NCBI RefSeq assembly: GCF_024347655.1
Contig: NZ_AP025514.1
Coordinates: forward strand, 310,001 to 374,000
Origin: Vibrio toranzoniae
GTDB taxonomy: Bacteria > Pseudomonadota > Gammaproteobacteria > Enterobacterales > Vibrionaceae
Direction: 5' to 3'
DNA length: 64,000 bases
Shown here: piece after piece, positions 13,220-21,837 of the stretch
Layout of the letters: each line of letters opens with the position of its first letter
Numbering within the stretch: the first letter of the stretch is position 1
Position numbers and translations under genes: made by a program
Notes under the pieces: model-generated
Databases searched by the model: none
What the model saw: only the letters and a program-made list of their open reading frames with translations
What the model was told of the DNA's origin: nothing

Positions 13220-13348
13220 TAGCGTTTAGACCACATAGGCGCCTTTGATTGTTCTTATCATCTCTGTATATCTTTCATCTTGAGCTTTTACACATATATT
13301 TTGTTTTGATTGTGGAAAAACTTGGAGTGGTTAGTTTTTAGCAGGCAC

Positions 13349-13377
13349 AAAAAAAGGCCACCTAAATTAGGCAGCCT
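13349..13377 (-). terminator. Terminator of the Na+/H+ antiporter gene
   Basis: On the minus strand AGGCTGCCT and AGGTGGCCT form a 9-bp stem with two G-U pairs and an AATTT loop, followed by seven T residues. Confidence 0.85.
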
Positions 13378-13396
13378 GATTTCATATTTTTAGATG

Positions 13397-14677
13397 TTAA
13401 TCTAGCTCTTTCTCAGCTTGTTTCGCCTTCTCTATCATTGGAGTAATGGTTGAGCCTTGAACTAGAATAGAGAACACAACAACGGCATAGGTCATGACGA
13501 GTATGATCTCTTTTACATCGATGAGCTTCTCTTCAACTACCCAGATACCAGAAGGGATTGAAAGTGCCATTGCTAGAGCCAAGCCACCACGAAGCCCACC
13601 CCAAGTGAGAATGTTAATTGACCATGGGTTATAAGTTCTAAAGCGTTTAAATCCGACATAGGATAAGAAAACACTTAGGTAGCGAGCGCTTAATACGAGG
13701 GGGACAGCGAATGCCATTAAGATCCAATCCTCTTGATGGAACTTAAATAGCAACATCGACATACCAATTAATAAGAATAATACGCCGTTTAAAAATTCAT
13801 CTATCAGCTCCCAGAAATGGTCTAGATGATCCTCACTCTCTTTTGAAAAGCCAATGAACCTTGTCCAGTTTCCTATCATGATTCCAGAGACTACCATTGC
13901 TAATGGCCCCGATACGTGTAGGACCTCTGCGAAGGCATAGCCCGCAGTTGGTATGCCGAGCGTTAGCAGTAATTCCATTGAGTGATCATCGGTATTGCTG
14001 ATTAGGTAATGGAACAGTAAACCTAAAGCAAAGCCATAGACGATACCGCCAATAGCTTCTTGGACAAATAGCATGGTTACGCTACCTACCGTTGGCGCTT
14101 CTGTGCCGAATGCGATGGTAAATAGGGTTACGAAGATGACTAAGCCAAAGCCATCATTAAATAGAGATTCTCCCTCGATTTGAGTCGAGATTCGTCTTGG
14201 AGCGTCAAGTTTCTTTACTATCGCTAACACTGCTATTGGATCGGTTGGAGAGATTAAAGACCCAAAGAGTAAGCAATAAATCAGGTCAAATTGAATACCG
14301 ATGAATTGACAGAATCCATAGAGCACAAAGCCGATAAAGAATGTTGAAAATAGCGTAGCACCAAGTGCGAGGACTGTTATTTCCCACTTCTGGTCTTTTA
14401 GATTCGGTAATTTAATCCCCAAACCGCCAGCAAAAAGTAAGAAGCCTAGTATTCCTTTGAGTAGGAAGTCTTCAAAGTTGATACTGGCAACGGTTTCTGA
14501 GGCGATGTCAGCCAATTGGAACCAATTATTTTGTCCTGCAATGATAATTAATAGAGATAAAATCATTGAGCCAGCAGTAATGGCGATAGTTGTCTGCATT
14601 TTACCAATTTTACTATTGACGAAAGCAATCAGCATGGCTGCTGCAGACAAGAAACATAAGGTGTAGTAAACCGACAT
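13397..14677 (-). CDS. CPA1-family Na+/H+ antiporter (NhaP type)
   Basis: Predicted inner-membrane cation/proton exchanger for sodium and pH homeostasis. The 426-residue protein is hydrophobic with about a dozen membrane segments. It carries the CPA1 core motifs FGSLISPTDPIAVLAI near residue 150 and ESLFNDGFGLVIF near residue 182, the latter with the ND ion-binding pair, and GGLRGGLALAMALS near residue 372. I start it at the ATG at 14677 (MSVYYTLCFLS). The frame extends to a TTG at 14740, but that adds a polar segment ahead of the first membrane helix and lacks a Shine-Dalgarno. It is transcribed divergently from metH, is a single gene, and ends at a strong terminator. The substrate ion cannot be told from sequence; K+/H+ exchange is an alternative. 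Confidence 0.85.
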   Translation of the reverse strand: MSVYYTLCFLSAAAMLIAFVNSKIGKMQTTIAITAGSMILSLLIIIAGQNNWFQLADIASETVASINFEDFLLKGILGFLLFAGGLGIKLPNLKDQKWEITVLALGATLFSTFFIGFVLYGFCQFIGIQFDLIYCLLFGSLISPTDPIAVLAIVKKLDAPRRISTQIEGESLFNDGFGLVIFVTLFTIAFGTEAPTVGSVTMLFVQEAIGGIVYGFALGLLFHYLISNTDDHSMELLLTLGIPTAGYAFAEVLHVSGPLAMVVSGIMIGNWTRFIGFSKESEDHLDHFWELIDEFLNGVLFLLIGMSMLLFKFHQEDWILMAFAVPLVLSARYLSVFLSYVGFKRFRTYNPWSINILTWGGLRGGLALAMALSIPSGIWVVEEKLIDVKEIILVMTYAVVVFSILVQGSTITPMIEKAKQAEKELD

Positions 14678-14779
14678 TGGGATTCCAATATGTAACAAAG
14701 TATAAACGTGAATTTTCGTTGTCTCATGCTCAAATAGCAAACACTTTTTGTTATTAGTCGGTAATCAATTACCTGTTTT

Positions 14780-14795
14780 AGACGTCTAGACTCCT
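14780..14795 (+). promoter_or_regulatory. MetJ operator (two adjacent met boxes) upstream of metH
   Basis: AGACGTCT is a perfect 8-base met box, followed directly by AGACTCCT (6/8). Tandem 8-mers are how the MetJ-SAM repressor binds. It lies 50 bases before the metH start in the divergent promoter region. A 14-base palindrome (GGTAATCAATTACC, 14760-14773) sits just upstream. Confidence 0.7.
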
Positions 14796-14845
14796 TTTTA
14801 ATGTGTGATAGGATGGAGAGATAATTAAAGGAATGAGGTTGTACC

Positions 14846-17800
14846 GTGGGAAGTAATGTAAGGCAAAAGATTGAAGCTTTGTTGAAGCAACGAATTTTAC
14901 TGATTGATGGTGGCATGGGTACCATGATTCAGGACTATAAATTGGAAGAACACGACTATCGTGGTAAACGTTTCGCTGAATGGCATAGTGATTTAAAAGG
15001 CAACAACGACCTATTGGTACTTACGCAGCCTAATCTTATCAAAGATATCCATGAAAAATATCTGGAAGCAGGGGCGGATATCCTTGAGACCAATACCTTT
15101 AATGCTACAACCATCGCTATGGCTGACTACGATATGGAAGGTCTTAGTGCAGAGATTAACTTTGCTGCTGCTAAGTTGGCTCGTGAAGCCGCTGATAAAT
15201 GGACAGCAAAAACCCCAGAAAAACCTCGTTTTGTCGCGGGTGTATTAGGTCCAACCAACCGAACTTGTTCTATCTCCCCGGATGTGAATGACCCCGGTTA
15301 CCGTAATGTTAGCTTTGATGAACTTGTTGAAGCTTACTCTGAGTCCACTCGTGCTCTTATCAAAGGCGGCTCAGATCTTATTCTTATCGAAACCATCTTC
15401 GATACGTTAAACGCTAAAGCCTGTTCTTTTGCTGTTGAATCTGTTTTTGAAGAAGTCGGCATTACGCTTCCTGTGATGATTTCCGGAACTATAACGGATG
15501 CATCAGGCCGAACGCTTTCAGGACAAACGACGGAAGCATTCTACAACGCCCTTCGTCATGTTAAGCCTATTTCATTTGGTTTGAACTGTGCATTGGGCCC
15601 GGATGAACTACGAGAGTATGTCAGCGAGATGTCTCGTATCTCTGAATGTCATGTTTCTGCTCATCCTAACGCTGGTTTGCCTAATGCCTTTGGTGAGTAT
15701 GATCTTTCACCAGAAGAGATGGCAGAGCATGTTAAAGAGTGGGCGGAAAGTGGCTTCTTGAATTTAATTGGTGGCTGTTGTGGTACCACGCCCGAACATA
15801 TTCGCCAGATGGCTGAGGCTGTAGAGGGGTTAACACCGCGTCAGTTGCCTGACCTACCTGTGTCGTGTCGCTTATCCGGTTTGGAACCTCTGACAATCAC
15901 GAAAGAGTCTTTATTTGTAAACGTGGGTGAACGTACTAATGTTACTGGTTCTGCACGCTTCAAACGCTTGATCAAAGAAGAGCTTTACGATGAAGCGTTG
16001 AGTGTTGCTCGAGAACAAGTAGAAAACGGTGCACAAATCATCGATATCAACATGGATGAAGGGATGCTAGACGCAGAGGCGTGCATGGTTAAATTCCTGA
16101 ACCTATGTGCTTCTGAACCAGAGATCTCGAAAGTACCTGTCATGGTCGACTCTTCCAAGTGGGAAGTTATCGAAGCTGGCCTGAAATGTATTCAGGGCAA
16201 AGGTATTGTTAACTCTATCTCCTTGAAAGAAGGCAAAGCGAAGTTTGTCGAGCAAGCTAAATTGGTTCGCCGCTATGGTGCAGCAGTAATCGTGATGGCT
16301 TTTGATGAAGTTGGCCAAGCCGATACTCGAGAGCGTAAAGTCGAGATCTGTACTAACGCTTACCACATCCTTGTTGATGAAGTGGGTTTCCCACCTGAAG
16401 ACATTATTTTTGACCCGAACATCTTCGCGGTTGCGACGGGTATTGATGAGCATAACAACTACGCGGTCGATTTCATCGAAGCAGTAGGGGATATCAAGCG
16501 TGACCTCCCTCATGCGATGATCTCTGGTGGTGTATCGAATGTGTCGTTCTCATTCCGTGGCAACAACTACGTTCGTGAGGCAATCCACGCAGTATTCCTA
16601 TATCACTGTTTTAAGAATGGTATGGATATGGGCATCGTAAACGCTGGTCAGTTAGAAATTTACGATAACGTTCCAGAAGACCTACGTAATGCTGTTGAAG
16701 ATGTTGTACTGAACCGTCGTGATGATTCGACCGAACGCTTGCTTGATATGGCAACCGAGTACCTAGAGCGAGCAGTGGGGAAAGTTGAAGATAAATCAGC
16801 TTTAGAATGGCGAACTTGGCCTGTAGAGAAACGATTAGAGCACTCTTTGGTGAAAGGTATTACCGACTTTATTATTGAAGATACCGAAGAAGCTCGCGTT
16901 AATGCTTCTCGTCCTATTGAAGTGATTGAAGGCCCTCTAATGGACGGCATGAACGTTGTAGGTGACCTATTTGGTGAAGGTAAGATGTTCTTACCACAGG
17001 TAGTTAAGTCTGCGCGTGTAATGAAGCAGGCTGTTGCACACTTAGAACCGTTCATCAATGCATCCAAAGAAGTGGGCGCGACTAACGGTAAGATTTTGTT
17101 AGCGACCGTTAAAGGCGACGTACACGATATCGGTAAGAATATCGTTGGCGTGGTTTTGCAGTGTAACAACTACGAAATTATCGACTTAGGTGTGATGGTT
17201 TCTTGTGAAAAGATTCTAAAGGTCGCTAAAGAAGAGAACGTCGACATTATCGGCTTATCTGGTTTGATCACGCCATCTCTTGATGAAATGGTACACGTAG
17301 CCAAAGAGATGGAGAGACAAGGCTTTAAGCTTCCTCTATTGATTGGTGGCGCAACCACCTCTAAAGCGCACACTGCGGTTAAGATTGAACAGAACTATTC
17401 TGAGCCAGTGGTTTATGTAAACAACGCCTCTCGTGCTGTGGGTGTGTGTACCTCACTACTTTCTGATGAATTGAAACCTGCTTTCGTCGAGAAGTTGGAT
17501 ATCGATTATGATCGCGTTCGTGATCAACATAATCGTAAGAAGCCTCGCACTAAGCCTGTGACACTTGAAAAAGCTCGTGCTAATAAAGTGGCCATTGATT
17601 GGGATGCTTATACACCACCGGCACCAGCTAAGCCGGGAGTGCACATATTCAATGACTTCGATGTGGCTACGTTGCGTAATTATATCGATTGGACGCCATT
17701 CTTCATGACGTGGTCTTTAGTTGGTAAGTACCCAGCTATTCTTGACCATGAAGAAGTAGGTGAAGAGGCAAAACGTTTATTCAGAGACGCGAACGATCTG

Positions 17801-18523
17801 TTAGACCGTGTGGAGAAAGAAAAGCTACTTGAAGCGCGTGGCATGTGTGCGATGTTCCCTGCCAACAGTGTCGGTGATGATATTGAAGTGTATACCGATG
17901 AATCTCGTACTGAGGTATTGAAGGTTCTGCATAATCTTCGTCAACAAACAGAGAAACCAAAAGGCTTTAACTACTGTTTGTCTGATTACATCGCTCCAAA
18001 AGAAAGCGGTAAAGCGGACTGGATTGGTGGCTTTGCGGTAACTGGCGGTATTGGTGAACGTGAATTGGCTGATGAATACAAAGCCAATGGCGATGATTAC
18101 AATGCCATCATGATTCAAGCGGTTGCTGATCGATTGGCTGAAGCGTTCGCGGAGTACCTGCATAAAGAAGTGAGAAAGGATATTTGGGGTTACTCGCCAG
18201 ATGAAGACTTATCGAACGATGACTTGATTCGTGAGAAATACCAAGGTATTCGCCCTGCTCCAGGTTACCCTGCTTGCCCAGAGCATACTGAAAAAGGTAC
18301 GTTGTGGGAATTAATGGATGTTGAGAAAGCGATTGATATGTCCTTAACGTCGAGCTATGCGATGTGGCCTGGTGCTTCTGTGTCTGGTATGTACTTTTCA
18401 CATCCTGATGCTCGATACTTTGCTATTGCACAGATTCAACAGGATCAAGTGGATAGTTATGCCGATCGTAAAGGTTGGGATATGTTAGAAGCTGAGAAGT
18501 GGTTAGGTCCAAACATTAATTAG
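14846..18523 (+). CDS. metH: Cobalamin-dependent methionine synthase
   Basis: Transfers a methyl group from 5-methyltetrahydrofolate via cob(I)alamin to homocysteine, the last step of methionine synthesis. All four modules are present in 1225 residues. The homocysteine domain has zinc ligands C248, C311 and C312. The pterin domain includes [18 protein letters not shown]. The B12 domain has DVHDIGKN, with H760 as the cobalt ligand. The C-terminal SAM-dependent reactivation domain has [15 protein letters not shown]. The start is GTG, with GAGG about seven bases upstream, giving [10 protein letters not shown] as in other vibrios. The gene stands alone with a MetJ operator in front and a terminator behind. 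Confidence 0.98.
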   Translation: MGSNVRQKIEALLKQRILLIDGGMGTMIQDYKLEEHDYRGKRFAEWHSDLKGNNDLLVLTQPNLIKDIHEKYLEAGADILETNTFNATTIAMADYDMEGLSAEINFAAAKLAREAADKWTAKTPEKPRFVAGVLGPTNRTCSISPDVNDPGYRNVSFDELVEAYSESTRALIKGGSDLILIETIFDTLNAKACSFAVESVFEEVGITLPVMISGTITDASGRTLSGQTTEAFYNALRHVKPISFGLNCALGPDELREYVSEMSRISECHVSAHPNAGLPNAFGEYDLSPEEMAEHVKEWAESGFLNLIGGCCGTTPEHIRQMAEAVEGLTPRQLPDLPVSCRLSGLEPLTITKESLFVNVGERTNVTGSARFKRLIKEELYDEALSVAREQVENGAQIIDINMDEGMLDAEACMVKFLNLCASEPEISKVPVMVDSSKWEVIEAGLKCIQGKGIVNSISLKEGKAKFVEQAKLVRRYGAAVIVMAFDEVGQADTRERKVEICTNAYHILVDEVGFPPEDIIFDPNIFAVATGIDEHNNYAVDFIEAVGDIKRDLPHAMISGGVSNVSFSFRGNNYVREAIHAVFLYHCFKNGMDMGIVNAGQLEIYDNVPEDLRNAVEDVVLNRRDDSTERLLDMATEYLERAVGKVEDKSALEWRTWPVEKRLEHSLVKGITDFIIEDTEEARVNASRPIEVIEGPLMDGMNVVGDLFGEGKMFLPQVVKSARVMKQAVAHLEPFINASKEVGATNGKILLATVKGDVHDIGKNIVGVVLQCNNYEIIDLGVMVSCEKILKVAKEENVDIIGLSGLITPSLDEMVHVAKEMERQGFKLPLLIGGATTSKAHTAVKIEQNYSEPVVYVNNASRAVGVCTSLLSDELKPAFVEKLDIDYDRVRDQHNRKKPRTKPVTLEKARANKVAIDWDAYTPPAPAKPGVHIFNDFDVATLRNYIDWTPFFMTWSLVGKYPAILDHEEVGEEAKRLFRDANDLLDRVEKEKLLEARGMCAMFPANSVGDDIEVYTDESRTEVLKVLHNLRQQTEKPKGFNYCLSDYIAPKESGKADWIGGFAVTGGIGERELADEYKANGDDYNAIMIQAVADRLAEAFAEYLHKEVRKDIWGYSPDEDLSNDDLIREKYQGIRPAPGYPACPEHTEKGTLWELMDVEKAIDMSLTSSYAMWPGASVSGMYFSHPDARYFAIAQIQQDQVDSYADRKGWDMLEAEKWLGPNIN

Positions 18524-18566
18524 CTTTTAAGCTATGACGAGCTTGAATTCGTCAAGTAAAAAAGAG

Positions 18567-18595
18567 AAAGGGTTGCTTGGTTGCAACCCTTTTTG
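18567..18595 (+). terminator. Terminator of metH
   Basis: AAAGGGTTGC and GCAACCCTTT form a 10-bp stem with a 6-base loop and trailing T residues. It lies between convergent metH and lysC and could act in both directions. Confidence 0.88.
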
Positions 18596-18639
18596 TATTC
18601 GTGATTTAGTTATTTATCAGTCGATGATAAACGGGCTTT

Positions 18640-20007
18640 CTACTCAAATAATTCTTGGTGAAGTTTCTGAATCGCTAACTTAGAAACAGACTCATTCAGC
18701 AGGAAGCACAGGTTATGAGGGCTTGCACCGTAGCAAATCATACGCAGGTTGAAATCTTCTAGAGTGCCGAATACTTGCTTTGCATAGCCTTTGCTTTCAC
18801 TCATGTTGTTACCAATAAGAGCAACAAGGCACAGGTCATGCTCAATATCGACAGAACACAGTTCTTCAAGCTCAATACGCGCTGATTCTGGTAATTCAGG
18901 AGCACCACCGGATGTGTCTGTTTGATCCAACGTAAGTGAAACACTGATCTCTGATGTGGTGATAAGATCGACGGAGATCTTATGTTTAGCAAGGATCTCG
19001 AACACTTTTGCAAGGAAACCGTAAGCATGGAACATGTTAGCGCTACGCAGCGTAACCATGGTTTGGTTGCAGCGTAGGGCAAGTGCTCTGAATAGAGGAG
19101 AGCTTTCTACTTGCTGGCGAATCCAAGTTCCACCTAATTCTGGTGCTTTTGAAGAACCGACAAATACTGGAATTTGATGGCGCAGTGCAGGAACGAGAGT
19201 CGAAGGGTGCAAGATCTTCGCGCCGAAGTTTGCCATTTCCGATGCTTCACTGAAGCTGATTTCTGGGATAGGAGAGGCCTTAGGAGCAATACGTGGATCG
19301 GTAGTATAGATACCCGGAACATCCGTCCAGATTTCTAAGCCAATCGCTTGTACCGACTCGGCAATCAGTGCAGCTGAATAATCACTGCCACCGCGGCCTA
19401 GGGTCGTGGTGTTACCTTCGTTATCAGCACCGATAAAGCCTTGGGTAACGACAACTTGTTGCTGGCACAGTGGAATCAATTTCTCTTTTGCCAAAGCGGC
19501 AATCTCTTCTAGCTGTGGTTCTGCTTTTCCGAAATCATCATTGGTGCGCATCACTTCTCGAATATCAAAGCGAACCGCAGGTGTTCCGCGCTCGCGAATG
19601 ATTTGAGCTAGGATGTGTGTCGACATCAGCTCACCACAGGCCACTAGGTGATCAGTCAGCTTAGTACTTGCTTGAAATGATGCCGCTTCAGCAGCGCTAG
19701 CAATGTCATCAAGAATACTGTGAACTTCTTTTTCGATGCTGATTGGATCAGCAAGTTGGTCAAGAATAGCATTGTGGATGTCGGCTAATTGCGTCATCAA
19801 TTCTTGTCGGCGAGCTTTGTCTTGAACTCCGCTTGCGAGTTCCACAAGCAAGTTGGTAACACCAGAACATGCGCTACTTACGACCAGTTTCGTTTTTGAG
19901 TTGTTTTCAATAATGGCAGCACAACGGCTCATTGCTTCAAAGTTGGCAACACTTGTTCCACCAAACTTAGCGACATTAAAAGAACCAGCTACATTAGATG
20001 CACTCAC
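18640..20007 (-). CDS. lysC: Lysine-sensitive aspartate kinase III
   Basis: Phosphorylates aspartate to aspartyl phosphate, the first step toward lysine, threonine and methionine. The 455-residue protein is monofunctional, with no homoserine dehydrogenase domain, and matches AK III in length (E. coli LysC 449). It shows the kinase signature KFGGTS at residues 14-19, the TLGRGGSDYSA nucleotide segment near 210, WTDVPGIYTTDPR, and two C-terminal ACT-type regulatory repeats. The start is GTG at 20007, with GGGAG seven bases upstream. A lysine riboswitch in its 5' leader predicts repression by lysine in addition to allosteric inhibition of the enzyme. Confidence 0.95.
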   Translation of the reverse strand: MSASNVAGSFNVAKFGGTSVANFEAMSRCAAIIENNSKTKLVVSSACSGVTNLLVELASGVQDKARRQELMTQLADIHNAILDQLADPISIEKEVHSILDDIASAAEAASFQASTKLTDHLVACGELMSTHILAQIIRERGTPAVRFDIREVMRTNDDFGKAEPQLEEIAALAKEKLIPLCQQQVVVTQGFIGADNEGNTTTLGRGGSDYSAALIAESVQAIGLEIWTDVPGIYTTDPRIAPKASPIPEISFSEASEMANFGAKILHPSTLVPALRHQIPVFVGSSKAPELGGTWIRQQVESSPLFRALALRCNQTMVTLRSANMFHAYGFLAKVFEILAKHKISVDLITTSEISVSLTLDQTDTSGGAPELPESARIELEELCSVDIEHDLCLVALIGNNMSESKGYAKQVFGTLEDFNLRMICYGASPHNLCFLLNESVSKLAIQKLHQELFE

Positions 20008-20118
20008 GATATATCTCCCACGACTTCCTAAAATAAAATTACGGTTGGGTAATCCAACGTCCGATGTTTTTCGAAGAGAGTTTTAGAGCAAAAAGAGAGG
20101 AATTATTAGAATAGTAAC

Positions 20119-20292
20119 CTCAGAAGCTCTTCACCATATAGAAATGGCGACAGTTGAAGGGATTCAGCCCACTCAACCGATAATAAAGGTCCTGCATCCT
20201 TTTATTATCTCGGCACTGCTCCCCATAAATGTTTTGTATTGGAAATGCGGTTCCACAAAACATCTGCCTGGGCAGTGCTCCTCTTCTGCTAG
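20119..20292 (-). ncRNA. Lysine riboswitch aptamer in the lysC leader
   Basis: On the minus strand, the leader contains the L-box core: AGGAGC near the 5' side, GCCGAGATAATAAAAGG paired with CCTTTATTATCGG, then GTGGGCTGAATCCC and TGTCGCCA. These match the conserved positions of the E. coli lysC aptamer. Outer helix P1 is CAGAAG (minus-strand copy of 20283-20288) with CTTCTG (20121-20126). The expression platform is less clear. Just after P1, GAGG...CCTC (20095-20119 on the plus strand) could fold ahead of a TCTTTTT run as an imperfect terminator. Alternatively, control may act on the GGGAG ribosome site. Confidence 0.88.
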
Positions 20293-20469
20293 ATAGCCGT
20301 TTCATTGAACGTGTTTGCGGTAACAATGTCAATCCGTAACTTGAGATAATTGAAAAATAATTTTAACAATTCTGTGACAGTGGTTTGACCTCAATACTTA
20401 TGGCTAATTGCTGAGGTTATCGATTTGCTTTAGGGTGGAATGTTCACAACATTAACGTAAGGGATGCAC

Positions 20470-21615
20470 ATGTCTAATTTAACACTCACTACTGCTATCG
20501 ATAGTTTTTATCCACCACACCGAACGTTAATGGGACCAGGTCCTTCTGATATCTCACCTCAAGTACTGCAGGCTCTAAGCCGTCCGACGATTGGTCACCT
20601 AGATCCGTTGTTTATTGCGATGATGGATGAGCTTAAACAACTTCTTAAGTATGCATTCCAAACTGAAAATGAATTTACGATTGCCGTTTCTGCACCGGGC
20701 AGTGCGGGCATGGAAACCTGTTTTGTTAACTTGATTGAGCCTGGTGAAAAGGTGATTGTTTGCCGGAACGGTGTTTTCGGCGAGCGCATGCGAGAAAATG
20801 TTGTACGTTGTGGTGGCGAAGCGATACTTGTTGATGACGAGTGGGGCAAACCCGTCTCGGTGGAAAAGGTAGAAAAGGCATTGGCAGAAAACCCCGATGC
20901 TGTTGCTGTCGCATTTGTGCATGCAGAGACCTCTACTGGAGCGTTATCGGATGCTCAAGCTATCTCAGCTATTGCTCGTCAGTTTAATGCTCTGACGATT
21001 GTTGATGCAGTAACCTCGTTAGGTGGTGTTCCGTTGTTGGTTGATGAATGGCAGCTTGATGCGGTTTATTCTGGCAGCCAAAAGTGCCTGTCTTGTGTAC
21101 CGGGACTATCTCCGGTGACTTTCTCTCAGCGTGCGGTTGAGAAAATGAAGGCGCGTCAATCACCAGTACAAAGCTGGTTCCTAGACCAGAGCTTGGTATT
21201 AGGTTATTGGAGTGGTGAAGGTAAGCGTAGCTATCATCATACTGCACCTGTAAACAGTCTTTATGCGCTGCATGAGGCTCTTGTACTATTGAAAAATGAA
21301 GGCTTAGATAATGCGTGGTCTCGTCACCATGCGATGCATCAAGAGTTGAAAGAGGGTGTTGAAGCATTAGGACTCAAGTTTGTCGTTGATGAAGAGAGCC
21401 GCTTGCCGCAACTTAATACACTTTATTTCCCTGAAGGGATTGATGAAGCTAAGGTAAGGACACAGTTGTTGGAAGAATATAATCTTGAGATTGGTGCGGG
21501 GCTTGGTTCATTGGCTGGTAAGGCTTGGCGTATTGGTCTGATGGGTTATGGTGCTCGAAAAGAGAACGTCGCCTTATGCTTAAAAGCGCTCCAAGATGTC
21601 TTATACCAATCGTAG
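20470..21615 (+). CDS. Class V PLP aminotransferase, alanine/serine-glyoxylate type
   Basis: Predicted to transfer an amino group from alanine or serine to glyoxylate, or a related 2-oxo acid. It is a fold-type I PLP enzyme of class V with the N-terminal LMGPGPSDISPQVLQALSRP, SAPGSAGMETCFVNL, AFVHAETSTGAL, VDAVTSLGG and the Schiff-base lysine K205 in SGSQKCL. The C-terminal GSLAGKAWRIGLMGYGA is also typical. I use the ATG at 20470 because GTAAGGG lies six bases before it; the ATG at 20464 would overlap that site. It is divergent from lysC and monocistronic. The last three codons and the stop lie within a MITE-like repeat, so the native C-terminus may have been altered by an insertion. Confidence 0.85.
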   Translation: MSNLTLTTAIDSFYPPHRTLMGPGPSDISPQVLQALSRPTIGHLDPLFIAMMDELKQLLKYAFQTENEFTIAVSAPGSAGMETCFVNLIEPGEKVIVCRNGVFGERMRENVVRCGGEAILVDDEWGKPVSVEKVEKALAENPDAVAVAFVHAETSTGALSDAQAISAIARQFNALTIVDAVTSLGGVPLLVDEWQLDAVYSGSQKCLSCVPGLSPVTFSQRAVEKMKARQSPVQSWFLDQSLVLGYWSGEGKRSYHHTAPVNSLYALHEALVLLKNEGLDNAWSRHHAMHQELKEGVEALGLKFVVDEESRLPQLNTLYFPEGIDEAKVRTQLLEEYNLEIGAGLGSLAGKAWRIGLMGYGARKENVALCLKALQDVLYQS

Positions 21616-21763
21616 TAATTAACTGGTCATCCTAGCTTGTTAAAATACTCGATAACATCGTTAGAAATTTTGATTGTAGAATAACTACTTATCGAAAACC
21701 TCTGTCTTGTTCTCAAGCTTTTTCCTACGCTATTTATGACCATCTACTTACTGTGATTGGTAT
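21603..21763. repeat. MITE-like palindromic intergenic repeat
   Basis: A 161-base element with imperfect terminal inverted repeats: it starts ATACCAATC...TAACTGGTCA and ends TGACCATCTACTTAC...GATTGGTAT, so the outer 27 or so bases pair. The interior codes for nothing. The architecture is that of a non-autonomous mobile or REP-like element. I believe related sequences recur in Vibrio genomes, but that is from memory. Confidence 0.7.
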
Positions 21764-21790
21764 TAAAATAACCTTTCTCTATATGGATTA

Positions 21791-21820
21791 AAAAAGCGCA
21801 CGATAGAACGTGCGCTTTTT
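21791..21820. terminator. Bidirectional terminator between convergent genes
   Basis: AAAAAGCGCACG and CGTGCGCTTTTT form a perfect 12-bp stem with a 6-base loop and T runs on both strands. It serves the aminotransferase gene (plus) and the pglL-like gene (minus). Confidence 0.92.
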
Positions 21821-21837
21821 TGTGTGTCGCCTAAACC

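Noticed and set aside
16103..17169. Antisense frames of 136 and 169 codons within metH
   Set aside because: They are shadows of a strongly conserved enzyme gene; codon composition is that of the opposite strand.
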